A DNA stretch of 64,000 nucleotides from Phytobacter palmae. GTDB lineage: Bacteria > Pseudomonadota > Gammaproteobacteria > Enterobacterales > Enterobacteriaceae. Positions 17,418 to 30,551 of this stretch are shown here, in pieces; position 1 is the first letter of the stretch; each line of letters opens with the position of its first letter. The notes under the pieces were generated by a model. That model was not told the DNA's origin, made no database searches, and worked only from the letters and a program-made list of their open reading frames with translations. Where the stretch lies: positions 186,001 to 250,000 of the forward strand of contig FONB01000007.1 in the NCBI GenBank assembly GCA_900112785.1, written 5' to 3'. The translations under genes were made by a program, and so were the position numbers.

Positions 17418-17843
17418 ATGAATGTTGTGTATTTTAAAGTTGATCACCCGCCGCACGAAAGACCAAACTCAATTCACTACTATTTAAAATCCGTGCAGTT
17501 ACTGCGGGATAATGCTGTTGTTGCCGACTTTGGTGATCTCAAAATAACCAATTTGCCCGCCTGGTTTTATACCGTTATCCCAACTGGCTTTAGTAAAATT
17601 GAATTTTCAATGAAAAACAGATCGCAGTTGCGTATTGAATGCCAGGCGGGTTACTTACGAACTGGTGAGTATATAGTCCTGACGCCAGGCGGTGAAATCA
17701 CATTGCCGTTTAATGCGCTGACGGGGCTCTGGACGCTGAATAAGCAACAGCAAGTACATATCGACCATCAAGAATTTATGGCGCGAAATTATTCTCTTAT
17801 TCGCCCTGCCAAAATCCTTACGCGTGGCGTCTCAGTGTTTTGA
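17418..17843 (+). CDS. Hypothetical protein, unknown family
   Basis: A 141-residue protein that I do not recognise. It has no signal peptide or membrane segment. The first half is predicted mostly strand (YFKVDHPPHERPNSIHYYLK, then VVADFGDLKITNLPAW), the middle has KIEFSMKNRSQLRIECQAG, and the C-terminus is basic (LIRPAKILTRGVSVF). Base composition is lower in GC than neighbouring core genes. A GAGCTGGAGCG sequence precedes the ATG. It faces sanA tail to tail and sits in the accessory block that replaces preTA-yeiS, so recent acquisition is plausible. The even strand pattern and full length argue that it is a real gene. Confidence 0.65.
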   Translation: MNVVYFKVDHPPHERPNSIHYYLKSVQLLRDNAVVADFGDLKITNLPAWFYTVIPTGFSKIEFSMKNRSQLRIECQAGYLRTGEYIVLTPGGEITLPFNALTGLWTLNKQQQVHIDHQEFMARNYSLIRPAKILTRGVSVF

Positions 17844-17861
17844 TACGGAGCTATGAGGTAT

Positions 17862-18606
<745 letters not shown>

Positions 18607-18674
18607 TCACTCAAGGCTACTTTACCCGTTCGGCAATCGCAAGAAACGGGCGTTCAATTGCGGGGTTTTTCATC

Positions 18675-18697
18675 ACTGCGGGCAAAATGCCCGCAGT
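18675..18697 (-). terminator. Hairpin after cdd
   Basis: ACTGCGGGC (18675-18683) and GCCCGCAGT (18689-18697) form a perfect nine-pair stem with a five-base loop, eight bases beyond the cdd stop. There is no T-run, so it may stabilise the cdd 3' end or partially separate cdd from sanA. Confidence 0.6.
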
Positions 18698-18704
18698 TGA
18701 GGGG

Positions 18705-19589
18705 TCAGTCGAGCAAAACACGCTCAACGTTCTGGCAACCCAGGGCGCGCAACGTGGCGACAGTCGCGTCCCATTGGGTGAGAGGGGCATCGGCTTTTTC
18801 GGCGAGTACCGCACGCTGCATATCCGGGTAGTCGTATCCGGCAAGGCTCATCAGATTCAGAGCGCCCTGTAGCGGTGGCAATGTCGGGTTAAATGCGGCA
18901 TTTTCCGCATAGCTGCCACTGAAAATCCGCCCGTTTCGGCACTCGATAGCTACCCCGGACGGTGACTGTGTATACGGCGTATGGCTTTTATTAGCCGCAG
19001 TGATGGCCGCCTGAGAGAGTGCGTCTCCGCTCAGGGTAAACCCGTGGTCCTGCTCATCAAGTAGCAGGGTTTTGATCTCAAGATCCTTAGGACCGAAGGC
19101 GTCTGGCAGATAATCACCCAGGGTATGTGGTGTACGGCCCGGTAAGTTAATACGTAGCGTCAGGCCGCTGTTCAGTTCATTCATAAACTGGCGACAGTGA
19201 CCGCAGGGGGTGTAATTAACGGTGATAGAGGCCAGCGCTTTTTCGCCGCGCTGCCATGCGTGGCTGATGGCACTTTGCTCAGCATGGACGGTTTGCTGCA
19301 TAGTGGCGCCAAGAAATTCCATATTGCTGCCGAAATACCAGGTACCGCTAATACCGCGGGCAATCGCGCCGACATTAAAATGCGAAAGCTCAGTACGCGC
19401 ACAGGCTGCTGCTAACGGTAACAGAGCGAAAGCCAACGCGTCTTCGTCCATACCCGTGGCGTTAAGCAGAGTCGATACCTGTTCAGCGCTTAACATCGCG
19501 GGAAAATCCGCGTCCGCCAGCAGCGGTGCCAGTGCGGCCTGTAAATTCTCCGCAAGGGCCGGAAACGCAGTGTGAAAACGTGAATGCAT
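18705..19589 (-). CDS. cdd: Cytidine deaminase Cdd
   Basis: A 294-residue zinc enzyme that deaminates cytidine and deoxycytidine to uridine and deoxyuridine; it works as a cytosolic homodimer. The catalytic [11 protein letters not shown] (zinc ligand and proton-shuttle glutamate) and [11 protein letters not shown] (two zinc-binding cysteines) are both in the first domain; the C-terminal half is the vestigial second deaminase domain of the dimeric enterobacterial type. Length equals that of E. coli Cdd. The upstream gap has a CRP-type site and CytR-like octamers, as expected for a CytR-regulated nucleoside catabolic gene. Confidence 0.97.
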   Translation of the reverse strand: MHSRFHTAFPALAENLQAALAPLLADADFPAMLSAEQVSTLLNATGMDEDALAFALLPLAAACARTELSHFNVGAIARGISGTWYFGSNMEFLGATMQQTVHAEQSAISHAWQRGEKALASITVNYTPCGHCRQFMNELNSGLTLRINLPGRTPHTLGDYLPDAFGPKDLEIKTLLLDEQDHGFTLSGDALSQAAITAANKSHTPYTQSPSGVAIECRNGRIFSGSYAENAAFNPTLPPLQGALNLMSLAGYDYPDMQRAVLAEKADAPLTQWDATVATLRALGCQNVERVLLD

Positions 19590-19648
19590 GGCGTTGCCTC
19601 ATAACAATGTAATGGGATCGTAGTGTAAGGGCCGTTTTAGCCTTTATA

Positions 19649-19686
19649 TGTGATCAACATCTCACTGTATATGCAACGTATGCAAT
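19649..19686 (-). promoter_or_regulatory. CRP and CytR-type sites upstream of cdd
   Basis: TGTGATCAACATCTCA (19649-19664) matches the CRP half-sites at 9 of 10 positions. Adjacent direct repeats TATGCAAC (19670-19677) and TATGCAAT (19679-19686) read on the - strand as GTTGCATA and ATTGCATA, close to the CytR octamer GTTGCATT. CRP-CytR co-binding is the known mode of cdd control in E. coli. Confidence 0.65.
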
Positions 19687-19718
19687 TCAAATTAAAAATG
19701 CGCGACTCATCGCAAATT

Positions 19719-20414
19719 TTAACCCGCTATCGCGAGGATTACGGGAAAGAGGAAGGGCGCAATCAGTGACGTAATAATCCCACAAATAACCAGTGCCAGT
19801 GAGCTGAACGCCCCTTCCTGATAATCCAGCTCCGCACAACGCGCGGTACCCAGGGCGTGAGAGGCTGTGCCCATGGCCAGGCCGCGGGCTGATTTTGTGC
19901 GAATACGCATGGCATCCAGCAGCGTGTGACCGAAGACCGCGCCCAGTACGCCGACAAAAATCACGCAAACCGCGCTAATCGCCGGAATACCGCCAATGCT
20001 GCCGCCAACAGCCATGGCAATTGGCGTGGTGACTGATTTGGGCAGAATAGACGCGGCAATCTCTGGCGATGCGCCCATCATCAGCGCAATACCGGCTCCG
20101 CTCGCCATCGCCACAATACTGCCGAAAAAGCAGATAGTAATGATGGATTTCCAGCGCGCGCGAATCTGATGTAACTGCTCATAAAGCGGAAATGCCAGGG
20201 CGACCACCGCAGGCTGCAGTAAATCATTAAGAACTTTGCTTCCCTGAAAGTAGTGGTCATAAGGGATGCCGGTAACCAGCAGGAACGGGATAATCACCAC
20301 CATCGCAATCAGCAAAGGATTAAGCAGCGCCATCTTGAAGCGTGCAGAGAGCTTACGCGCTGCAAAAAAGACCGCCAGCGTGAGCGGAAGCGACCACCAG
20401 ATATACGTCATCAT
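19719..20414 (-). CDS. yohK: LrgB/CidB-like inner-membrane protein YohK
   Basis: A 231-residue membrane protein of the LrgB/CidB family with about six to seven hydrophobic segments. [25 protein letters not shown] and the signature [24 protein letters not shown] are well conserved. The family works with LrgA/CidA (here YohJ) in holin-like membrane processes or organic-acid transport; YohJ-YohK in E. coli have also been linked to export of 3-hydroxypropionate. It overlaps yohJ by four bases (ATGA), so translation is coupled. Confidence 0.95.
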   Translation of the reverse strand: MMTYIWWSLPLTLAVFFAARKLSARFKMALLNPLLIAMVVIIPFLLVTGIPYDHYFQGSKVLNDLLQPAVVALAFPLYEQLHQIRARWKSIITICFFGSIVAMASGAGIALMMGASPEIAASILPKSVTTPIAMAVGGSIGGIPAISAVCVIFVGVLGAVFGHTLLDAMRIRTKSARGLAMGTASHALGTARCAELDYQEGAFSSLALVICGIITSLIAPFLFPVILAIAG

Positions 20415-20809
20415 TTTTCACTTCCTTTCTCGCCAATGACTCTACGTTCGCCGTGCGCCAGATGAGTGGCCCAGCTCACCACGAGAAAAACGATAACCGT
20501 ACTGACGGCACAGGAGACCACTATCGGGCCAAACTGCGCGCGCAGAATGTCGTAATACTGCATTACGCCCACACCAATTGGCACAAACAGGAGCGCCATG
20601 TAGCGGATCAGCACATAGCAGCCAGGATTAACCCATTTGGCAGGCAGGATTTGCAGCGCCAGCAGGACGAACATGATTAACATGCCGATGATGCTGCCAG
20701 GTATAGTAATAGGCAGCAGCGATGAAATATAAATTCCTGCATATAAACAAGCATATATCAGAACAAACGCGCGAAGGTACTGCCAGATAATGTTCAGTGA
20801 TTTACTCAT
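20411..20809 (-). CDS. yohJ: LrgA/CidA-like inner-membrane protein YohJ
   Basis: A 132-residue protein with four hydrophobic segments, member of UPF0299/LrgA, the small partner of the LrgAB/CidAB holin-like pair. [15 protein letters not shown] and the [13 protein letters not shown] motif near residue 75 are family signatures. I start it at 20809 ([15 protein letters not shown]), giving the exact E. coli length; a longer frame from 20845 adds 12 unlikely residues. It precedes yohK with a four-base overlap. Confidence 0.95.
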   Translation of the reverse strand: MSKSLNIIWQYLRAFVLIYACLYAGIYISSLLPITIPGSIIGMLIMFVLLALQILPAKWVNPGCYVLIRYMALLFVPIGVGVMQYYDILRAQFGPIVVSCAVSTVIVFLVVSWATHLAHGERRVIGEKGSEK

Positions 20810-20946
20810 GGTGAAGACCCTTGATGAAACGCATTCATCATACAATTAAAGCCGGAAATGTGCTACCGATCACATCATGAATTCTGAGCATACCAAACAT
20901 TCCATTCCGGAACGTCGGGCATTACCACAAGATTGTTGTTCGCGAA

Positions 20947-21843
20947 TTACGCACTGCCTTTACTCTGTGCGGTGGGTATCGCCTGGATGCTGTGGATCAC
21001 TTCGCGCATTGCGCGATTTACGACTTTATCCTGGCGCATAATCAACCCAAGCGTGCGGTGCAGCGCAGGAACCAGCGGCTGAATAATTAAGCCTGCGCAA
21101 TCTTCGGCCTGGGTGACTGACATCCGCGGCACAATGCTATAACCGAGCCCGGCGCGTACCATCCGTTTTATCGCCTCAATACTGCCAAGTTCCATCACTG
21201 GCGAGGTACTCTTACCGGCACGCTGAAACCAGCCGTCAATAAGTTGTCGTGTGCTACTTCCGGAAGCAAAAACGATCAGTGGTAGTTGCTCCGTCTCTGC
21301 GCCAGATTCGCCCTCGGGCGGTTTTGCCGTGATGGTGACGAATTCATCGACCATGACCGGCGTTACATCCAGGTTTCTGCTGGTTGCGGGCAGGGTAACC
21401 AGTCCTATGTCGATACTGTTCTCCTCAACACCCCGAACAATGTCCTGCGTATTGCCGGTTCTGACGCCGACCGACAGTTGAGGGTAGTCTTTACGCAACT
21501 GTTGCAATATGGCTGGCAATAAATGAATACACACCGTGGCGCCAGTGCCAAGGGTAACCGTGCCGCTGATATCGAGCTTGTGCATGGCGACAGATTGCAC
21601 CGCTGCACTCACGGCTTTTTCAATTTCTTCGCAGTGCGCCAGTAACGTCAGCCCTGCCGGTGTCGGACGAACGCCACGACCAGTACGCTCAATCAGGCGG
21701 GTTTGCAAAGCGGTCTCCAGCTGGCGCATCTGCAAACTGACCGCAGGCTGGGAGATCCCCAGCGCTTCGGCTGCAGCAGTAAAGCTGCCCCGGCCGATGA
21801 CCAGCCTGTAGGTCGTCAATTGATCGAGACTGAGGTGTGCCAT
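20947..21843 (-). CDS. LysR-type transcriptional regulator
   Basis: A 298-residue LysR-family regulator. The winged helix-turn-helix spans about residues 1-60 (DQLTTYRLVIGRGSFTAAAEALGISQPAVSLQ), followed by the effector-binding domain from residue 90 with two Rossmann-like halves (LSVGVRTGNTQDIVRGVEENSIDIGLVTLP; LGYSIVPRM). It is divergent from an acetyltransferase gene 95 bases away, the usual layout for a LysR protein and its target. It also sits upstream of yohJK in the same orientation. The effector and target are not known; E. coli has no gene at this place. Confidence 0.85.
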   Translation of the reverse strand: MAHLSLDQLTTYRLVIGRGSFTAAAEALGISQPAVSLQMRQLETALQTRLIERTGRGVRPTPAGLTLLAHCEEIEKAVSAAVQSVAMHKLDISGTVTLGTGATVCIHLLPAILQQLRKDYPQLSVGVRTGNTQDIVRGVEENSIDIGLVTLPATSRNLDVTPVMVDEFVTITAKPPEGESGAETEQLPLIVFASGSSTRQLIDGWFQRAGKSTSPVMELGSIEAIKRMVRAGLGYSIVPRMSVTQAEDCAGLIIQPLVPALHRTLGLIMRQDKVVNRAMREVIHSIQAIPTAQSKGSA

Positions 21844-21938
21844 CCAAAGTTTTCCTTATACGGGTAATAAGCGCAGCACTGTGTCTGTACTTATGCGATC
21901 CGGCTAGCCTGTCAACACACCTGAGCAGGAGCCGGACA

Positions 21939-22481
21939 ATGGAAATTATCGAAGCAGAAGAACAACATATTAGCGCAATGCAGCAAATATACGCCTGGCA
22001 CGTGGTGAATGGCAGTGCCTCATTTGAGACCACCGCGCCTGACAGAGACGAAATGCTGGCGCGTTTGACTAAGACTCGCACTGCCGGGTTGCCGTGGTTT
22101 GTCATCCTCGAAGAGGGGATCGTCAGGGGCTATTGCTACCTCTCACACTATCGCACGCGCTATGCCTACCGCTACACACTGGAGGATTCTATCTACATAG
22201 ATGAGCAATTTCGCCAGCGTGGCGCAGGCAAAGCGTTGCTGGCGAAAGCCATAGAATGGGCAGAAAACCACGGCTATCGCCAGCTCATTGCCGTTGTTGG
22301 CAACAGCGAAAATGTGGGGTCGCTGCGCCTGCATCAGCGGGCAGGTTTTACCCAAACAGGAACGTTGAACAATGTCGGTTTCAAACATGGTCGCTGGCTG
22401 GATATTGTCATTATGCAGCGCACCCTGGGCGAGGGAGGCTCGACCCTGCCGGTGGCGGATGTTTACCCACGCTCGGCCTGA
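21939..22481 (+). CDS. GNAT N-acetyltransferase, phosphinothricin acetyltransferase-like
   Basis: A 180-residue cytosolic GNAT enzyme. The start at 21939 (MEIIEAEEQH) is preceded by GAGCAGGAG; the longer frame from 21837 has no site. Family motifs are IYAWHVVNGSASFE near residue 18, YRYTLEDSIYID near residue 75, the acetyl-CoA loop RQRGAGKALL near residue 90 and VGNSENVGSLRLHQRAGF near residue 120. Relatives (YncA/MnaT, Pat) acetylate methionine sulfone, methionine sulfoximine or phosphinothricin. It is divergent from the LysR gene, its probable regulator. A paralogue lies at 31491-32045. Confidence 0.85.
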   Translation: MEIIEAEEQHISAMQQIYAWHVVNGSASFETTAPDRDEMLARLTKTRTAGLPWFVILEEGIVRGYCYLSHYRTRYAYRYTLEDSIYIDEQFRQRGAGKALLAKAIEWAENHGYRQLIAVVGNSENVGSLRLHQRAGFTQTGTLNNVGFKHGRWLDIVIMQRTLGEGGSTLPVADVYPRSA

Positions 22482-22560
22482 TGCCGTCGTGTTTTGAAAC
22501 ACTCTTTTCTCCCTGTGTCAGAGGCGCTACTATGTCGCCTCATTTTTTCAGGGGCAATGT

Positions 22561-23499
22561 ATGCGTGTATTACTGGCGCCGATGGAAGGTGTGCTCGATT
22601 CGCTGGTGCGCGAGCTGCTGACCGAGGTCAACGACTACGATCACTGTATCACCGAGTTTGTGCGCGTGGTTGACCAGCTGTTGCCGGCAAAATCGTTCTA
22701 CCGCATCTGTCCTGAACTGCATCATCAAAGTCGCACCCCCTCCGGCACCCTGGTGCGTGTGCAGTTGCTGGGGCAATACCCCGAGTGGCTGGCGGAAAAT
22801 GCGGCTCGCGCGGTGGAATTAGGTTCCTGGGGCGTCGATCTCAACTGCGGCTGCCCGTCGAAGCTGGTAAATGGCAGCGGCGGTGGGGCAACGCTGCTCA
22901 AAGACCCCGAGTTGATTTATCGCGGGGCAAAAGCCATGCGCGAAGCCGTACCCGCTCACCTGCCGGTGACGGTAAAAGTGCGTCTGGGGTGGGATAGCGG
23001 TGAGCGGCAGTTTGAAATTGCCGATGCCGTTCAGCAGGCCGGGGCTTCTGAACTGGTGGTTCACGGGCGCACAAAAGAAGATGGCTATAAAGCAGAACGT
23101 ATTAACTGGCAGGCCATTGGTGAGATTCGCCAGCGTCTTAGCATTCCGGTTGTCGCAAATGGCGAGATTTGGGACTGGCAGAGCGCTCAGGACTGCATGG
23201 CGGTGACCGGCTGCGATGCGGTAATGATTGGTCGTGGCGCGCTGAACGTACCTAACCTGAGCCGGGTAGTGAAAGAAAATGCGCCGCGTATGCCCTGGAG
23301 CGAGGTTGTCGCGCTACTGCAAAAATACACGCGGCTGGAAAAGCAGGGCGATACCGGAATGTATCACGTGGCGCGGATCAAACAGTGGCTGGGTTATCTG
23401 CGCAAAGAGTACGTCGAAGCGATCACGCTGTTTGAGCAGATTCGTACTCTTAAAAGCTCGCCGGATATTGCCCGCGCGATTCAGGCGCTAAAAGCGTAA
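22561..23499 (+). CDS. dusC: tRNA-dihydrouridine(16) synthase DusC
   Basis: A 312-residue flavoenzyme that reduces uridine 16 of tRNA to dihydrouridine. The FMN-binding TIM barrel opens with [16 protein letters not shown]; the catalytic Cys98 lies in [16 protein letters not shown], and [16 protein letters not shown] near residue 168 is characteristic of the Dus group. The helical tRNA-binding domain forms the C-terminus. Length is close to that of E. coli DusC. It is followed by the bgl-type operon, where E. coli carries mdtQ. Confidence 0.95.
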   Translation: MRVLLAPMEGVLDSLVRELLTEVNDYDHCITEFVRVVDQLLPAKSFYRICPELHHQSRTPSGTLVRVQLLGQYPEWLAENAARAVELGSWGVDLNCGCPSKLVNGSGGGATLLKDPELIYRGAKAMREAVPAHLPVTVKVRLGWDSGERQFEIADAVQQAGASELVVHGRTKEDGYKAERINWQAIGEIRQRLSIPVVANGEIWDWQSAQDCMAVTGCDAVMIGRGALNVPNLSRVVKENAPRMPWSEVVALLQKYTRLEKQGDTGMYHVARIKQWLGYLRKEYVEAITLFEQIRTLKSSPDIARAIQALKA

Positions 23500-23503
23500 A
23501 CTC

Positions 23504-23519
23504 TGCGATCATAGTCACG
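23504..23519. promoter_or_regulatory. Possible CRP site of the bgl operon
   Basis: TGCGATCATAGTCACG matches the CRP half-sites at 8 of 10 positions with the correct spacer, just after dusC and ahead of the first antiterminator target. bgl-type operons are known to need CRP; this assignment is inference. Confidence 0.45.
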
Positions 23520-23571
23520 TTTTTGCGTGGCATTGATTGAGTGAATGAAGCAACCTGATAGAGTTTCCCAC

Positions 23572-24485
<914 letters not shown>

Positions 24486-24513
24486 AAGAGAGCGAAGAGT
24501 TACACAACATTAT

Positions 24514-24603
24514 CCTCCTTGCAGGAGGGCGGCGATGCAGCAGAGCCCCGGGAGCGTAGTTAAATCAGTGACGGGGATGAGCAAGGCTACCAATTCACCT
24601 GCA
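24514..24603 (+). other. Unexplained foldable segment between bglG and the second RAT
   Basis: This 90-base stretch shows a local hairpin CCTCCT/AGGAGG (24514-24519 with 24523-24528), then an outer stem TGCAG/CTGCA (24536-24540 with 24599-24603) enclosing CCCCG/CGGGG (24546-24550 with 24572-24576). It contains no open frame. It lies in the bglG-bglF leader ahead of the RAT. I do not recognise a known riboswitch; it may be a structured leader or an intergenic repeat. Confidence 0.45.
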
Positions 24604-24627
24604 ACGTAAAGAATGAAGTGTAAAACA

Positions 24628-24698
24628 GGATTGTTACTGCATCTCGCAGGCAAAACCTGAGCCCGGCCCGCGAGGTGCTGGACTCAGGTTTTTTTTTA
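24628..24698 (+). promoter_or_regulatory. Second RAT and terminator ahead of bglF
   Basis: GGATTGTTACTGCATCTCGC begins a second antiterminator target (24628-24658). The overlapping terminator pairs AAACCTGAG (24653-24661) with CTCAGGTTT (24683-24691) and is followed by a run of T residues. Two RAT elements, before and after bglG, are the known arrangement of the E. coli bgl operon. Confidence 0.93.
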
Positions 24699-24730
24699 TC
24701 TCAGTCATAGCCTTCGGGCATAAGAAGTAA

Positions 24731-28009
<3,279 letters not shown>

Positions 28010-28031
28010 GCGGCGGCTGTCATTCGAAATA

Positions 28032-28066
28032 GCCCCTCACTTCCACGGAGGTGAGGGGCGGTTTTT
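28032..28066. terminator. Bidirectional terminator between the bgl operon and yohP
   Basis: GCCCCTCAC (28032-28040) pairs with GTGAGGGGC (28051-28059), followed by GGTTTTT on the + strand. The end of the T-run overlaps the yohP stop codon, so the same hairpin lies immediately downstream of yohP on the other strand. Confidence 0.88.
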
Positions 28067-28151
28067 AGAAGATCATCTTAAACACGCCGGTGACCACCAA
28101 CAGCCCAATCAAAAAGATAATCAAAATAACCCACAGCAATACCTTCAACAT
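28065..28151 (-). CDS. yohP: Small inner-membrane protein YohP
   Basis: A 28-residue single-span membrane protein found by reading the - strand between bglB and yohF. It reads MLKVLLWVILIIFLIGLL and then VVTGVFKMIF, nearly identical in its second half to E. coli YohP (27 residues). A good GGGAGAG ribosome-binding site lies upstream of the ATG at 28151. In E. coli YohP is a model small protein inserted after translation through SRP and its mRNA is localised to the membrane; its function is unknown. The stop codon lies inside the T-run of the shared terminator. Confidence 0.93.
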   Translation of the reverse strand: MLKVLLWVILIIFLIGLLVVTGVFKMIF

Positions 28152-28257
28152 TCGTTTCTCTCCCTTGATGCGTTTTACTCACCGCAAAGTGTAGCAATCG
28201 TTCAGAAATATGCGTTTTCTCTATACTGAAGGTTTGGCCTCATGACCGGAGGGGAAT

Positions 28258-29031
28258 ATGACCATACAGAAAGTCGCTATTGTGACCGCTGCGGATTCAG
28301 GTATTGGTAAAGCCTGCGCGCTAATGCTGGCGGAAAAAGGGTTCGATATTGGTATCACCTGGCACTCGGATGACAGCGGTGCACGCGATACTGCGCAACA
28401 GGTGGAGGCGCTCGGCAGACAGGCGCGTACCATCCAGCTCGATTTAAGCCATCTGCCGGACGGCGCCCAGGCCATCGGGACGCTGATTAACGAGTTTGGG
28501 CGAGTGGATGCTCTCATAAATAATGCCGGAGCGATGACCAAAGCACCGTTTTTGGATGTCAGTCTGGAAGAGTGGCGGAAGATTTTTACCGTGGATGTCG
28601 AAGGGGCGCTGTTATGTTCACAAATTGCCGCGCGTCATATGGTGAAGCAGGGGGAGGGGGGGCGTATTGTGAATATCACCTCTGTGCATGAACACACGCC
28701 TTTGCCCGATGCCAGCGCCTATACGGCAGCGAAACATGCCCTGGGCGGATTAACCAAATCCATGGCGCTGGAACTGGTTAGTTACAACATACTTGTTAAT
28801 GCGGTCGCGCCCGGTGCGATTGCGACGCCAATGAATAACATGAGCGATGATGATGCCAAACCGGGCTCTATGCCCATCATTCCTCTGGCAAGGCCCGGTA
28901 AAACGCAGGAGATCGCAAGTCTGGTGGCCTGGCTCTGTTCTGAGGATGCCAGCTATACCACCGGGCAGTCGTTCATTGTCGACGGCGGCTTTATGCTGGC
29001 GAATCCGCAGTTTAACGCCAGCCATCATTAA
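28258..29031 (+). CDS. yohF: SDR family oxidoreductase YohF
   Basis: A 257-residue cytosolic short-chain dehydrogenase, 3-ketoacyl-ACP-reductase-like. The cofactor motif ADSGIGKA lies near residue 12, NNAGAMTKAPF near residue 88, and the catalytic SVHEHTPLPDASAYTAAKHA near residues 141-160. VDGGFMLANPQFN at the C-terminus matches E. coli YohF. The physiological substrate is not known. A GGAGGGG site precedes the ATG. It converges on yohD, with only two bases between the stops' neighbourhoods. Confidence 0.94.
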   Translation: MTIQKVAIVTAADSGIGKACALMLAEKGFDIGITWHSDDSGARDTAQQVEALGRQARTIQLDLSHLPDGAQAIGTLINEFGRVDALINNAGAMTKAPFLDVSLEEWRKIFTVDVEGALLCSQIAARHMVKQGEGGRIVNITSVHEHTPLPDASAYTAAKHALGGLTKSMALELVSYNILVNAVAPGAIATPMNNMSDDDAKPGSMPIIPLARPGKTQEIASLVAWLCSEDASYTTGQSFIVDGGFMLANPQFNASHH

Positions 29032-29613
29032 CTAGTCTGACGGTGGGGTGCGGCGTTTTTTTTGCCGATGCCGCAGCCACCAGCGCACGGAAAAGACTAC
29101 TACCACGGCCAGCACCAGCCAAATCAGCTTTTTGAGGTGGTGGTCAAATTGATGCAGCCATGGCCCGATAACTTCCCCACCCAGATAACCTAATGTCGAG
29201 AAAATTAACGCCCAGACGACGGCGCCAAAAATATTCAGGGGCAGGAAGATTTTCGGGGGCAGATGGCTGGCACCGATGAGTAGCGGCCCAATAATACGAA
29301 AGCCGTACATGAAACGCGTACCGATGACAAACAACCACGGGCGGCGGTTGATCATGCGTTGCGCCTGATGAATTTTGTCCTGGTGGCGGGAAAAACGTTG
29401 CAGGATCTTCATGCCATATCGGCGCCCCAGCAAATAGAGCAACTGGTCTCCAGTCATCCCACCCAACGCAACGGCCATAACCACCAGCGGAAACTTAAGC
29501 AGTCCCTGATGCGCGGCAACGCCACCCAGCAGGGTGATAGTTTCCCCCTCAGCGATACTACCAACAACCAGCGCGGCATAGCCGTACTGACTGATAAGAT
29601 GATTCATATCCAT
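29032..29613 (-). CDS. yohD: DedA family inner-membrane protein YohD
   Basis: A 193-residue DedA/SNARE-associated (VTT domain) membrane protein. The start at 29613 (MDMNHLISQYGYAALV) is preferred to the longer frame from 29649 because it matches E. coli YohD. The DedA signature LLGGVAAHQGLLKF, GDQLLYLLGRRYG and FVIGTRFMYGFRIIGPLLIGAS are all visible; four to five membrane segments and a basic tail follow. DedA proteins act in lipid carrier or phospholipid scrambling. It diverges from yohC. Confidence 0.93.
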   Translation of the reverse strand: MDMNHLISQYGYAALVVGSIAEGETITLLGGVAAHQGLLKFPLVVMAVALGGMTGDQLLYLLGRRYGMKILQRFSRHQDKIHQAQRMINRRPWLFVIGTRFMYGFRIIGPLLIGASHLPPKIFLPLNIFGAVVWALIFSTLGYLGGEVIGPWLHQFDHHLKKLIWLVLAVVVVFSVRWWLRHRQKKRRTPPSD

Positions 29614-29792
29614 AGGTCCAACAATTCTCCCGTTAAACCCCATAAGCATACACCCTATGAATTGAATGCGCAGATAACCGTGGTTTCGCTATTCCCAATG
29701 TCGCTACGTATTTTTTGAGCTGAACACAAAATAACCAGCAGAGTGACTTATACTTAGAGTGTCTGTATTCGGGCATTCAGCAAGGGGGCGTT

Positions 29793-30380
29793 ATGAACCA
29801 TGTCTGGGGACTTTTTTCCCATCCCGATCGTGAAATGCAGGTCATAAAGGGCGAAAACGAAACCGTTTCGCATCACTACACCCACCATGTACTTATCATG
29901 GCGGCAATACCCGTTATCTGTGCTTTTATCGGCACGACTCAAATAGGCTGGAATTTTGGCGAAGAGAGCGTGGTTCAGTTGAACTGGTTTACCGCGTTTT
30001 ATCTGGCCGTTATCTTCTATGCGTTGATGCTCGCCGGTGTGGCGGTAATGGGCCGTGTCATCTGGTGGATGGCAAGGAGCTACCCGCAGCGTCCCTCTCT
30101 GGCGCGCTGTATGGTGTTCGCTGGCTATGTCGCAACACCGCTCTTTTTAAGCGGTATTGTGGCGCTTTATCCACTGGTCTGGCTGTGCGCGCTGGTGGGT
30201 ACCGTAGCACTTTTCTATACCGGTTATCTGCTCTATGTGGGAATACCTACCTTCCTCAATATCAACAGAGAGGAGGGGTTGAGTTTTTCCAGCTCAACAC
30301 TGGCAATTGGGGTGCTGGTACTTGAAGTACTGCTGGCGCTTACGGTCATTCTTTGGGGTTACGGCTACCGTCTGTTCTAA
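29793..30380 (+). CDS. yohC: Yip1-family inner-membrane protein YohC
   Basis: A 195-residue membrane protein with five hydrophobic segments and the N-terminal MNHVWGLFSHPDREMQ typical of YohC. Length is identical to that of the E. coli protein, and the C-terminal half (FSSSTLAIGVLVLEVLLAL) is very close to it. Function is unknown; it belongs to the Yip1-domain (DUF1282) group. It is a single gene ending in a long hairpin before pbpG. Confidence 0.94.
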   Translation: MNHVWGLFSHPDREMQVIKGENETVSHHYTHHVLIMAAIPVICAFIGTTQIGWNFGEESVVQLNWFTAFYLAVIFYALMLAGVAVMGRVIWWMARSYPQRPSLARCMVFAGYVATPLFLSGIVALYPLVWLCALVGTVALFYTGYLLYVGIPTFLNINREEGLSFSSSTLAIGVLVLEVLLALTVILWGYGYRLF

Positions 30381-30385
30381 TCGCG

Positions 30386-30421
30386 TTGCGTTGCTGGTTG
30401 AAGTACCAGCAACGCAATCTT
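30386..30421 (+). terminator. Long hairpin after yohC
   Basis: TTGCGTTGCTGGT (30386-30398) and ACCAGCAACGCAA (30405-30417) form a perfect 13-pair stem with a six-base loop, followed by TCTTCT. Probable terminator of yohC. Confidence 0.75.
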
Positions 30422-30551
30422 CTGCAATGAATCTTGTGTGGCGACATGCGGGCGTGGCGGCTATTATGCCAGGGCCAGCTTCTGTTATTCATTTCCTAAA
30501 CAGATGCGGTGTGCGTAATCACGTGCATGAATAATCATCAGAAGTCACACC

